Positions 15,706 through 23,580 of a DNA stretch of 39,750 nt are shown here, piece after piece (the stretch's first letter is position 1; every line of letters starts with the position of its first letter). Both the position numbers and the translations under genes were made by a program. Location of the stretch: assembly GCA_028280225.1 (NCBI GenBank), contig JANQMF010000115.1:1-39750 (forward strand). Direction: 5' to 3'. The notes under the pieces are model-generated. The model saw nothing but the letters and a program-made list of their open reading frames with translations, made no database searches and was not told the DNA's origin. The stretch is from Pseudomonadales bacterium. GTDB lineage: Bacteria > Pseudomonadota > Gammaproteobacteria > Pseudomonadales > Azotimanducaceae.

Positions 15706-16815
15706 ATGCACAAATCCACCCGGCAAATTTTTCAGCTTATTACCCTGAGCACGCTGCTGGCGGCGAATACCCACGCCAGCGATGATGTTAAGGCAAGGGT
15801 TTGGCCACAAAGCGTTGAAGCCCTGGCCAAGATGGACATGGAAGACCTGTTCACACAGCGCTGGTTCGATATCGAGATTGTGATTTTTGAACGCCTGCCG
15901 GTGCTGGACACGAACACCGACGAAGCCCTTGCCCTGGAGCAGCCCCGGCTCTGGCCCGCCGGAATTATTGAATTCAGGGACTTACCCTTGGAAAGTGAGC
16001 AGGCTGCTTTTGCCGGGCAACCGGCTGACCTGGATTTTGTACTAGCACCATTGCCAACCTGTGTGGGTTATCCTGAGTTACCCGTCGAAGATCCCATCCA
16101 CCCAAGCCGGGTGGAGGCTTTGGATCTCAATCAATTTGAAACCCTCCCGGAAGTGGATGCCCCGCCGGAGCCGGTTGAGTCCCTTGCCGAGGATGATGCA
16201 GACCCCACCACCGAGGCTGGCACGGACTCTGAGCCGGCCGCCCAGATTGGGATTGAGCCCGAGACGCCACCGCCGCCTACCCCCTACGAGCTGTTTCAAC
16301 AAGCGGTGCAGGATTATGAAGCACAACTGACCGCAACCAGCTTTGCGCCAAAAACCGATTTGCCCATGATTACCGAGGTCAAAGCCCTGAACCGGCAGCG
16401 GCATCTGCGCCCGCTTATCCACACCCGCTGGCATCAAGCCACACCGCCTCGAGGACAACCTCAGGCAGTTTATCTGGGCCTGGCCGCAACCCCGCAAACC
16501 CCAACCACCCAATTGGGTGAAGCCATGCTCGAAGGTTATATCGCCGTGACCGTCAGCCGTTACCTCCACGTAGACTTACATCTGTGGTACCACAGCGACA
16601 CCCTCGGACTCGAACCGGTTGGTTTTCCGGTGGATCTGACACCCGGTCCACCCCAGCGCAAGTATATGGAACTGCGCGAGCGCCGGCGCATGCGCAGTGA
16701 CGAGCTACATTATCTGGATCATCCCAAACTCGGCGCCCTGATTCGCATCAGCCCGGTAGAGGTTCCCGAAACCCTGACCAGCCAGTTTAAGGCGTTAGCG
16801 GCCGGCGCGGAATAA
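15706..16815 (+). CDS. csiV: CsiV-like secreted envelope protein
   Basis: A 369-residue secreted protein. I chose the ATG at 15706, ten bases after the mfd stop, because it gives a clear signal peptide (MHKSTRQIFQLITLSTLLAA, cleavage near THASDD). An earlier in-frame start would lie inside mfd. The segment RWFDIEIVIFERLP and the C-terminal block RMRSDELHYLDHPKLGALIRI match the CsiV family, described in Vibrio cholerae as a periplasmic peptidoglycan-binding partner that activates the cell-wall polymerase system LpoA/PBP1A. The middle is acidic and proline-rich (PEPVESLAEDDADPTTEAG) and probably disordered. The position directly after mfd is the conserved one in gammaproteobacteria. Confidence 0.85.
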   Translation: MHKSTRQIFQLITLSTLLAANTHASDDVKARVWPQSVEALAKMDMEDLFTQRWFDIEIVIFERLPVLDTNTDEALALEQPRLWPAGIIEFRDLPLESEQAAFAGQPADLDFVLAPLPTCVGYPELPVEDPIHPSRVEALDLNQFETLPEVDAPPEPVESLAEDDADPTTEAGTDSEPAAQIGIEPETPPPPTPYELFQQAVQDYEAQLTATSFAPKTDLPMITEVKALNRQRHLRPLIHTRWHQATPPRGQPQAVYLGLAATPQTPTTQLGEAMLEGYIAVTVSRYLHVDLHLWYHSDTLGLEPVGFPVDLTPGPPQRKYMELRERRRMRSDELHYLDHPKLGALIRISPVEVPETLTSQFKALAAGAE

Positions 16816-16824
16816 CCCGGGCGC

Positions 16825-17625
16825 TCATATTACTATTGTCTTGGGCAGGTAGCGGGCAATCAAGTTGCTGTAATCTGTAATACGTTTTCGCGGCAAGTGC
16901 GTTGTAGACTTGGTACCTTGATCATAGCGACGAAACGTTGTCAGGTACTTTTCGTGGTAGGTCAGGTCACGCTCATCCATATACGGCTTTGTTTTTTCAA
17001 AACTGACACTATGGTATCGAATTAACCAGGCGACCTGGTCCGGAACGTACGCCTTGAGCCTATCGTAAATAAACTCGTCGTGATTCCACTGGAAAGTAAC
17101 GTTTGCCAATCCAATTTTTGGCTTATAGTCACCGATGGGCACGTTGCCGCATACAATATTCTCCGGAGCCTCGGAGGTGAGTAGCAGGACTTTTCCTAAG
17201 TCATGGACCGCCGCTGCAAAAAGCAGGTCCGGGTCGGTTACGCCGTCTTGCTCCATACCTTCCAACACCTGCAAAGTGTGGACAAGCTGGTTTGTATGAA
17301 TAAGCGTCCGGTCGGTGGGGTCCACGCACAAAGCCAGTTGTTCGAAACATCGCATGGTGTCAATTTCACCGAAAGCCGGAGTCTTGTACTTGTTGATCAA
17401 ACGCGCTACGTCATCCTTGGTTTGGGCAAAATGACGGCGGTATATCTCTTGAGCGCCAATCTTGAACTGTTTTTTATAAAACTCTTTGCCGGGTAAGATT
17501 GTGCTTTTTGTCTCGACCCTATCCTTAAACAGGCCGCGATCTGCCAGCAAAAAACCGGCACCTCCTGCAGCGATTGTTACACCGGTATAACGAAGAAACT
17601 GTCGTCGCGGACTAACCTGAGGCAT
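16825..17625 (-). CDS. Tat-signal HD-domain protein of the myo-inositol oxygenase (MIOX) diiron family
   Basis: A 266-residue protein. The N-terminus SPRRQFLRYTG followed by VTIAAGGAGFLLA is a twin-arginine signal. The rest aligns by eye with MIOX, which cleaves the myo-inositol ring with O2 at a mixed-valent diiron centre. All six metal ligands of human MIOX have counterparts in order: H116 (NQLVHTLQ), H141 and D142 (AVHDLGKV), H182 (WNHDEFIYDRL), H205 (IRYHSVS) and D235 (FRRYDQGTK). The 25-residue spacing from H116 to H141 equals that in the human enzyme; the HD-to-H182 segment is about 30 residues shorter. The substrate is unknown and need not be inositol. The gene is about 48% G+C in the stretches I counted, against about 68% next door, suggesting acquisition. 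It separates csiV and the phosphorylase gene. Confidence 0.75.
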   Translation of the reverse strand: MPQVSPRRQFLRYTGVTIAAGGAGFLLADRGLFKDRVETKSTILPGKEFYKKQFKIGAQEIYRRHFAQTKDDVARLINKYKTPAFGEIDTMRCFEQLALCVDPTDRTLIHTNQLVHTLQVLEGMEQDGVTDPDLLFAAAVHDLGKVLLLTSEAPENIVCGNVPIGDYKPKIGLANVTFQWNHDEFIYDRLKAYVPDQVAWLIRYHSVSFEKTKPYMDERDLTYHEKYLTTFRRYDQGTKSTTHLPRKRITDYSNLIARYLPKTIVI

Positions 17626-17741
17626 GGAATGATGGACAAATATTCCGATGAAGATATTCTATTTCAACACACCATATGATGCTGTGCGGTAATTCCCAAG
17701 AAATGGGCTTGTAACCCGTAATATTGCACACAAGCACTGGC

Positions 17742-18473
17742 TTACGCCCCCACCATCTTCTCCAGCACGGTCAGCATCTTCGCTGCCCCCGCCTTTGATG
17801 CCCGGGTCAGCGCCGCCATGTCGATCGGGGCTTCGGACAAAAAGGGGTTATCAGCATTATCCCCCACCCCGGCTGCTGGGTTGACCACCAGACACAGGCC
17901 GGCATAACGCAGTTCCAATTCCCGGCACAAGGCCGCCTCGGGCATGGCTGTCATGCCCACCACGCTACAGCCGTCGTTTGCCATGCGGCGGATTTCAGCC
18001 GCCGTTTCCAGACGCGGCCCCTGGGTACAACCATAAACCCCGGCCCCCACCAGTTCCGCACCGGCCTGCAGCATCTGTTTGCGCAATTCCACGTCAAAGG
18101 GATAAGAAAAATCGATGTGGCGCAGCGTATCGTCAAAGGTACTTTCCCGCCCCCAGGTATAGTCGATAATCTGGTGGGGCACCACCAGATCCCCTACTGC
18201 TAACCGTTCATCAATGCCGCCTACGGTATAGGTACCTATGGCGGCATCCACGCCCAGGGTGTGCATTAACCAGACGTTAGCCCGGTAGTTAATCTGGTGC
18301 GGTGCCAGGTGATGGCCCGGGCCGTGGCGCGCCACCAGAATGAGTTCACTTTTACCCAGACGGTAAGAAACCGGTGCCGACGCCGCTTTCCCCCAGGGTG
18401 TGTGCAAGGACACTTCCAGGGCGGTACCGTCAACCTCCAGGGGTGAAGACCCCACAAATACACCCAGTTTCAT
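17742..18473 (-). CDS. S-methyl-5'-thioinosine phosphorylase (PNP/MTAP family)
   Basis: A 243-residue nucleoside phosphorylase of the trimeric PNP/MTAP family. It splits the glycosidic bond of methylthioinosine (or methylthioadenosine/inosine) with phosphate. Visible blocks are VARHGPGHHLAPHQINYRAN (phosphate and ribose site), GTYTVGGIDERLAVGDLVVP, the purine-binding GPRLETAAEIRRM, and VVGMTAMPEAALCREL. The close likeness to the Pseudomonas PA3004 enzyme (PHQIIDYTWGRE), known to prefer methylthioinosine, and the location behind mfd/csiV favour that substrate. It follows the HPRT gene with a single base between the two, so they are co-expressed. The released hypoxanthine is the HPRT substrate. 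Confidence 0.88.
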   Translation of the reverse strand: MKLGVFVGSSPLEVDGTALEVSLHTPWGKAASAPVSYRLGKSELILVARHGPGHHLAPHQINYRANVWLMHTLGVDAAIGTYTVGGIDERLAVGDLVVPHQIIDYTWGRESTFDDTLRHIDFSYPFDVELRKQMLQAGAELVGAGVYGCTQGPRLETAAEIRRMANDGCSVVGMTAMPEAALCRELELRYAGLCLVVNPAAGVGDNADNPFLSEAPIDMAALTRASKAGAAKMLTVLEKMVGA

Positions 18474-18474
18474 A

Positions 18475-19047
18475 CTAATCCTCTATTGCGTAGATTCCGG
18501 GTAAGTTCCGCCCGTAGCCTAAGTAGTCCATACCGCAGCCCACCAGAAATTTATCGGGTGCGGACAGACCCACAAAGTCGACCTTCGGCCGGGGGACAGT
18601 CTGCTCAAGGACCTTGTTGACCAAAACGCAGCTCTGCACGGAAGCTGCCCCTTCTGCACCGGCCCAATCCAGCAAGGCCTGTAAGGTGTGGCCCTGATCC
18701 AGAATATCATCAACCAACAGCACATGCCGGTTTTGTAAAGGTGGGCAGGCCCTGGCCAGCCACTCCAGTTTGCCCCCCCGGGTAGCATCTCCGTAGCGCC
18801 CGACGTGGACATAACCCTGTTGCAGGGGGAATATCAGACGCCTCATTAACATGCCCGCACACACCAGACCCCCTTGCAGCACGGTGACCACCACCGGGTT
18901 TTTGTCCTGCAGGGCAACGGTAATGCGCACCGCCATCTGATCCACCGCGCGGTCAACTTCCCGGGCGCTGATCAGTTGCGTGGCCCGGGCAAATTTTTGC
19001 CCCGCCTCGCTGTCAGCACCCAGTACCTGGGGATAAATACCGTCCAT
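18475..19047 (-). CDS. Hypoxanthine-guanine phosphoribosyltransferase
   Basis: Transfers ribose-5-phosphate from PRPP to hypoxanthine or guanine, giving IMP or GMP. The PRPP loop is HVLLVDDILDQGHTLQALL, the flexible-loop region is YVHVGRYGDATRGGKLEW, and the base-recognition end is PDKFLVGCGMDYLGYGRNLPG. I placed the start at ATG 19047 (190 residues, MDGIYPQVLGAD), matching relatives of about 185 residues. TTG 19080, with GAGG 7 nt upstream and overlapping the mscS stop, is a credible alternative that adds 11 residues. The longer frame that reaches into mscS is not supported. It sits between the mscS-type gene and methylthioinosine phosphorylase on the same strand. Confidence 0.92.
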   Translation of the reverse strand: MDGIYPQVLGADSEAGQKFARATQLISAREVDRAVDQMAVRITVALQDKNPVVVTVLQGGLVCAGMLMRRLIFPLQQGYVHVGRYGDATRGGKLEWLARACPPLQNRHVLLVDDILDQGHTLQALLDWAGAEGAASVQSCVLVNKVLEQTVPRPKVDFVGLSAPDKFLVGCGMDYLGYGRNLPGIYAIED

Positions 19048-19076
19048 CTGACCCGGAGCAGCAGGACCTAATTCAC

Positions 19077-20180
19077 TCAAGATACAGCCTCGCTGCGCGG
19101 CTGAGCCAAAGGCTCGGGCTCGGGACTGATGTGCAGCGTGCGGGTGGGAAAGGCAATTTCCGCCTGGTGGGCTTCGATAATGCCGGCAATCTTCAGCAAA
19201 ACATCCTGCTTGATCTGATGAAACTCCGTCCACACGGTTGTTTTGGTAAAGCAGTAGATGAAAAAATCGACTGAGGATGGCCCAAACTCGTTAAAGTTGA
19301 CCATCAGTGTTTGTGAGGTATCAATTGCCTCATGGGCTCTCAACATGGCTTCAACATCCCGGACAATGGGCGCCATGACGTTGATGTCGTCGTAGCGGAT
19401 GCCAATGGTTTCCTTAATACGCCGGTTTCTCATCCGCGACGGATTTTCCACCGCCAGACTGGCGAATATAGAATTCGGCACATAAAGGGGGCGCTTGTCG
19501 AAGGTGCGAATACGTGTCTGACGCCAGCCGATCTCCTCAACCGTGCCCTCAATTTCCCGGTCCGGCGAACGAATCCAATCACCCACGGAAAACGGCCGGT
19601 CGAGAAATATCATTAATGCGCCAAAAAAATTGGCCAGAAGATCACGGGCGGCAAACCCCACCGCAATGCCGCCGATACCGCCAAAAGCCAGGACCCCGGC
19701 CACCGAAATGCCAAAGGCTTGTAAGGCCAGCAATATACCCGTAATAATCACCGTGGCCCGCAGCAGCTTACTCACCGCCCGGGCGGTGGTCTGGTCCACG
19801 GTGCGGCGACCGTAGCCACGATCGACAATATGATCCTCGACAAAACGGATAAAGCGCAGGGCAAACCATATGAGTAACCAGATCACCGCAACATCGCGCG
19901 TGACATCGACGTAAGAAAAAATTTCCGCTTGAAGTTCTTTGCCGCCGACAAACTCGGCGGCAAAAGAGATACCCATCACCCAGATGGCCAGGCCCAGCGG
20001 GCGGCGGCCCGCTTCCAGCAGGGCGTCATCGTAAAGGTTGTGGGTTTTGGCCAATTGCACAGCCACGCGGTCGAACAGCACCTTGGCCACCAGGCGGATC
20101 ACAGCGGTGGCCAATATAATGACAAATACCTCGACAACCCAACGGTGCTCCGACAAATATGTGAGAATTTGTTCCATCAT
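19077..20180 (-). CDS. MscS-family small-conductance mechanosensitive channel
   Basis: A 367-residue inner-membrane channel that opens under membrane tension to release osmolytes. Four hydrophobic segments can be seen in the first half (about 13-36, 60-80, 93-110 and 138-160). They are followed by the glycine-rich pore helix GVLAFGGIGGIAVGFAARDL and the conserved beta-domain start NFFGALMIFLDRPFSVGDWI. The cytoplasmic vestibule continues with VEEIGWRQTRIRTFDKRPLYVPNS. The size and the extra N-terminal helices are closer to the YbdG/YnaI subgroup than to the 286-residue MscS. A terminator-like hairpin precedes it, so it probably has its own promoter, and HPRT and the phosphorylase may read through from it. 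Confidence 0.92.
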   Translation of the reverse strand: MMEQILTYLSEHRWVVEVFVIILATAVIRLVAKVLFDRVAVQLAKTHNLYDDALLEAGRRPLGLAIWVMGISFAAEFVGGKELQAEIFSYVDVTRDVAVIWLLIWFALRFIRFVEDHIVDRGYGRRTVDQTTARAVSKLLRATVIITGILLALQAFGISVAGVLAFGGIGGIAVGFAARDLLANFFGALMIFLDRPFSVGDWIRSPDREIEGTVEEIGWRQTRIRTFDKRPLYVPNSIFASLAVENPSRMRNRRIKETIGIRYDDINVMAPIVRDVEAMLRAHEAIDTSQTLMVNFNEFGPSSVDFFIYCFTKTTVWTEFHQIKQDVLLKIAGIIEAHQAEIAFPTRTLHISPEPEPLAQPRSEAVS

Positions 20181-20228
20181 CTGATCCAGCTCATTGACTT
20201 CACCACCAGCCCCAATCCGGGTTAAAAG

Positions 20229-20246
20229 ATCCGGGTTAAGACCCGG
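20229..20246 (-). terminator. Candidate Rho-independent terminator after the SPOR/beta-barrel gene
   Basis: On the minus strand CCGGGT and ACCCGG form a 6-bp stem with a 4-nt loop followed by ATCTTTT, 27 nt after the barrel gene stop. The sequence ATCCGGGTTAA is also directly repeated (20215-20225 and 20229-20239), so a second, weaker fold is possible. Confidence 0.45.
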
Positions 20247-20272
20247 GCTAAAATAAGAAACTCATCCGCCCG

Positions 20273-22000
20273 CTAAAAGAACTTGGTCAGCTCTATCTGC
20301 ACATAGTCATCCTGCTGCAGAAAGGCGGTTTTGCGTTGTGGAGAAAATACCACGTTCAGCGGGTCGTCAGCATGCAACGCATCATCCCCTGTAAAAACCC
20401 TGCCCTCAAGACTGAACAGCCAACTGTCCGTGAGGCGGCGGGTAGCCTCCAGGCTGATAATGGTATCCCGGCTGTCGGTATCGTAAATCACCCCCAACAG
20501 CGCCTGGGTATCGCCAAAGTCATTCATCTGCAACCTGCCGCCCAAGGCAATGTCCTGCTCAAATAAGGTGTTGGGGGCATCCTCACCCCGTTCGTCGAAC
20601 ATATATTCCGCAATCAGACCAAGATCCGCCCGGGAATTAAAGACACCCACAAAGGTGCGTTCAAAACCCACATTAAACGCCGCATATCGATCGCCAAAGC
20701 CGCTGCGGCTGAAACCTTCGAGTTTAAATGCCCAATCGCCGACAAAAGCCTGGGCGTCGATACCGGTCTGATCGATCACCGGGTAGAACGGCCGCAACTC
20801 CATGACACCCGCATTATCCAGCCCCGGGATCAGCATGGGTTCGCGGCTGGTACCCGAAAAGTGGTGTATACCCACCTCCACGGGTCCCAGCGTATGGGAC
20901 CAGCGCAGCGCCGCGTCCACCCGCTGTTCAGCCGCCCCGGATTCGTAGTCCGCGCTGTCGGACACCGGCAGGAAAAAACGCAGGCGTCCGTCTTCACCGG
21001 GGAAGGTCCGCTCCCGGAAGCCCAGCAGGGCATAAAAATCCAGGATGCCCCAATCTCGAATCAAAGTGAGTTGGACCATGGGCTGGCCTAACTTATCTTC
21101 ACCGTCAATATTTTCAACCAGATCCGTCTGATTGATGACGTCCACCAGATGCTGAAATTCCGTCACCCCCCAGAAGACGCGTTTTGCACCCAGGTGAACA
21201 TCCCAGTTGTCGCCGACAAAACTGTAATACAACTCCCGGATATCTCCGTGGGTACGATCATCGTCCGCGCTGTCCAGGCGCACAAAGGGGCTGAATACCA
21301 GGCTCTGCTGATCCCCGTCCCAGCCGCGGAAAAATTCCGCCTGCAGGCTCAAGCTGCCGGTATAGCGGTCCTGACCAAATATCCCGCGATCCGCAAAACC
21401 CCGGCCTTGAAAACCCAGATCCCAGCGTACCGAGGAGACGGTTGTACTGTTGTCAATTTCCGGCGGGGGTTTTGTCCCGCCGGTATTCATCACCTGACTC
21501 TTAATCTCTTCAGAGGGTGCGCGACCACCCTCCTGCACGGGTTCCCGGGATGGAAGTTGCCGGCGATCTTCTTTGACGGGCGCATCCGGGACCGGCGCCA
21601 TGACCCCGGGCTGGGTTAAACGCGCCCCACCCAGTTGCGGCGGACGCCGCACCGTGGCGGGTTGCGGATCCACTGCCTTAACCTGGGCGTCTGCAATTAT
21701 TTGAGGTAATCGCCAGTAGCGTAAACCCTGGGTGTCTGCCTGGCGGGCAACCCGGGTCAGCTCCTGCGGGTTCAGCGGCGCGCTGACCACCCTAAACCAG
21801 GTAATACCGTCACGCTCGTGCTCAACCACAGATATCTCGTGGGAAAAGAGGTTGTTCAATTTGTTGGCAAAATTAGTGGCGTTAACGGCACCGCGAAAAC
21901 TGCCGAACACCAGTTGATCCGCAAGAACCGGCACGGCCAAGGACCAGCACAAAAAGCCAACAGCCCATTTAAGCTGCTTAGCAGAGAGACTAACGAACAC
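20273..22000 (-). CDS. Outer-membrane beta-barrel protein with N-terminal SPOR domain
   Basis: A 575-residue exported protein. The signal peptide (LKWAVGFLCWSLAVPVLA) is followed by a SPOR-like fold at about 28-90 (VFGSFRGAVNATNFANKLNN, then WFRVVSAPLNPQEL); such domains bind glycan strands stripped of stem peptides at division sites. A proline-rich linker (about 110-185) leads to a region of alternating beta-strands ending in a terminal phenylalanine (YVQIELTKFF), the mark of an outer-membrane barrel. The strand pattern (WDVHLGAKRVFWGVTEFQHL and RDWGILDFYALLGFRERTF) resembles uncharacterised porin-like proteins. The start is GTG at 22000, 11 bases inside the end of the upstream LolA-like gene, so translation is coupled. 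Function unknown; it may tie a pore to peptidoglycan. Confidence 0.78.
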   Translation of the reverse strand: MFVSLSAKQLKWAVGFLCWSLAVPVLADQLVFGSFRGAVNATNFANKLNNLFSHEISVVEHERDGITWFRVVSAPLNPQELTRVARQADTQGLRYWRLPQIIADAQVKAVDPQPATVRRPPQLGGARLTQPGVMAPVPDAPVKEDRRQLPSREPVQEGGRAPSEEIKSQVMNTGGTKPPPEIDNSTTVSSVRWDLGFQGRGFADRGIFGQDRYTGSLSLQAEFFRGWDGDQQSLVFSPFVRLDSADDDRTHGDIRELYYSFVGDNWDVHLGAKRVFWGVTEFQHLVDVINQTDLVENIDGEDKLGQPMVQLTLIRDWGILDFYALLGFRERTFPGEDGRLRFFLPVSDSADYESGAAEQRVDAALRWSHTLGPVEVGIHHFSGTSREPMLIPGLDNAGVMELRPFYPVIDQTGIDAQAFVGDWAFKLEGFSRSGFGDRYAAFNVGFERTFVGVFNSRADLGLIAEYMFDERGEDAPNTLFEQDIALGGRLQMNDFGDTQALLGVIYDTDSRDTIISLEATRRLTDSWLFSLEGRVFTGDDALHADDPLNVVFSPQRKTAFLQQDDYVQIELTKFF

Positions 22001-22829
22001 GGCGCAGGCTACTCAAGCTGAAGTGGCGCTCAAGCGTGAATCCCTGGGCAAACTTAAAGGTTCCCCAAACCAGCTCCGTGCGGTTAGCAGTCCGCACATT
22101 TTCCATAACCATGCGATGGGGTTTCCACAAACGTTGGGGATTGTCTTCCCCGGCTATGGGGTAGCTGCGGTAATCAGACAATCTCAGGATCTTGATGAGG
22201 TTGCCTTTACGCTTATCGTAGTACTCCACCCGGCGGGTCAGATAATGGTCCGGGCTGATCCAGTGCAACTCCTTGCTGTAACCGCTGAATTCATCCTTGG
22301 CCACCCGCTCGACCAGGGCACACTGGATAACGGGCACTATCTCCGGGCAGGCTTCGTCGCCAAGATGGCGGTAATGAAATTTCTCCACCTCCGGGGCGGT
22401 CAAATCCTCATAAGAAAACTCGCTGCCGACAAAGGCACCGGACTTATTTCGCGACGCAATTTTCTTTACCCGGTTTAACGCCGGTAGAAATAACCACTGA
22501 TCGTCTACGTCATCCAGGTGGGTATAGGTCAACAGGCCGGTACCGCGGATATTACCGGGTTCGTCAAAGACCACAATCACCCGGTCTCCGTCACTGTTTT
22601 CCTCAAGTTGACGGATGCGCAATTTGCGCTCGGTAACCCGGCCTTTGCGGCTGGTCAGCAACATACCCAGTTCAACTTCCAGGTCAACATAGTTGCTGTT
22701 ATGACGCTGGTCGATGGCCTGAAATATTACTTTGCCGGACTGCTCCTCAGCAGTGCCGGAATGGGCCCAGACCAGCAGGACCAAAGCGGGCCAGAGGCGC
22801 TTTCCCTGCGCTCGAACGTATCGAAACAT
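21990..22829 (-). CDS. Outer membrane lipoprotein-sorting (LolA-like) protein
   Basis: A 279-residue periplasmic protein of the COG2834 type. It has a signal peptide (about 1-28, LWPALVLLVWAHSGTAEE) and a LolA/LolB-like half-barrel. The diagnostic stretch is DVDDQWLFLPALNRVKKIAS followed by FVGSEFSYEDL. Relatives usually lie beside MMPL/RND exporters and are thought to carry a lipid or lipoprotein ligand. Here the partner is instead the SPOR/beta-barrel gene, which overlaps its 3' end by 11 bases. The gene is divergent from lexA, and its start is 72 nt from the nearer SOS box, so damage-regulated expression is conceivable but not shown. Confidence 0.82.
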   Translation of the reverse strand: MFRYVRAQGKRLWPALVLLVWAHSGTAEEQSGKVIFQAIDQRHNSNYVDLEVELGMLLTSRKGRVTERKLRIRQLEENSDGDRVIVVFDEPGNIRGTGLLTYTHLDDVDDQWLFLPALNRVKKIASRNKSGAFVGSEFSYEDLTAPEVEKFHYRHLGDEACPEIVPVIQCALVERVAKDEFSGYSKELHWISPDHYLTRRVEYYDKRKGNLIKILRLSDYRSYPIAGEDNPQRLWKPHRMVMENVRTANRTELVWGTFKFAQGFTLERHFSLSSLRRVR

Positions 22830-22900
22830 CTATACACAACAAGTCGAGTGTGGGCGCGGATACTAAGGCAGAAAAAAAAGCTGTGCAAATCACTGTGGTG

Positions 22901-22936
22901 CTGTATATACTCACAGTCTACTGTATATATGAACAG
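22901..22936. promoter_or_regulatory. Two LexA (SOS) boxes upstream of lexA
   Basis: Two perfect CTGT-N8-ACAG palindromes, CTGTATATACTCACAG (22901-22916) and CTGTATATATGAACAG (22921-22936), are 20 bp apart centre to centre, two helical turns. This is the classic autoregulatory arrangement at lexA. The second box ends 8 nt before the start codon. The boxes lie between lexA and the divergent LolA-like gene. Confidence 0.95.
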
Positions 22937-22944
22937 GGATCAGC

Positions 22945-23556
22945 ATGCAGATGTCTCTCACCCCCCGCCAGGCGGAAGTCCTGGACCTGATCAAGCGCTA
23001 TATCAACGACACCGGTTATCCGCCCACCCGAGCTGACATTGCACAAGAATTAGGCTTCAGGTCACCCAATGCCGCGGAAGAGCATCTGAAGGCGCTGTCG
23101 CGCAAGGGGGTTATTGAGATTATTCCCGGTACCTCCCGGGGCATCAGGCTGCCGGAGATGGCTGAATCAGGCCTGCCTCTGGTGGGCCGGGTGGCTGCCG
23201 GACATCCCATTCTGGCGGAAGAAAATATCGAAGACCGGGTGGACCTGCCCGCCGGATTTTTTTCCCCACGGGCAGACTATCTGCTGCGGGTCAGGGGTGA
23301 CAGTATGGTCGACGCCGGCATTCTGGATGGTGACCTGCTGGCAGTACATAAAACACAGCAGGCCACCAATGGACAGATTGTGGTGGCCCGCATCGAAGAC
23401 GAGGTGACGGTGAAAAGGTTTCAACGCACGCGCAAAAGAAACCAGATTCTACTGTTACCGGAAAATCCCGACTACAGCCCCATTGAAGTTGACCTGGCCA
23501 CTCAGGGGTTTGCCATCGAAGGGTTATCGGTTGGGGTAATCCGCCAACATATCTAG
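22945..23556 (+). CDS. lexA: LexA repressor, SOS regulator
   Basis: A 203-residue repressor that blocks SOS genes until RecA filaments trigger self-cleavage. The N-terminal winged helix carries the recognition segment [19 protein letters not shown]. The cleavage bond is A85-G86 in [10 protein letters not shown]. The catalytic dyad is S120 ([11 protein letters not shown]) and K157 ([10 protein letters not shown]), one residue offset from E. coli, which fits the ATG at 22945; a second ATG at 22951 is possible. AGGGA lies about 6 nt upstream. Two SOS boxes overlap the promoter. The gene converges on topA and is terminated inside the topA 3' end. Confidence 0.98.
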   Translation: MQMSLTPRQAEVLDLIKRYINDTGYPPTRADIAQELGFRSPNAAEEHLKALSRKGVIEIIPGTSRGIRLPEMAESGLPLVGRVAAGHPILAEENIEDRVDLPAGFFSPRADYLLRVRGDSMVDAGILDGDLLAVHKTQQATNGQIVVARIEDEVTVKRFQRTRKRNQILLLPENPDYSPIEVDLATQGFAIEGLSVGVIRQHI

Positions 23557-23580
23557 CGCCAATTCAGTATCCTCGGGCAG

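Noticed and set aside
19048-19233. An N-terminal 62-residue extension of HPRT
   Set aside because: It would overlap the mscS-type coding sequence by more than 150 bases and has no relation to the phosphoribosyltransferase fold.
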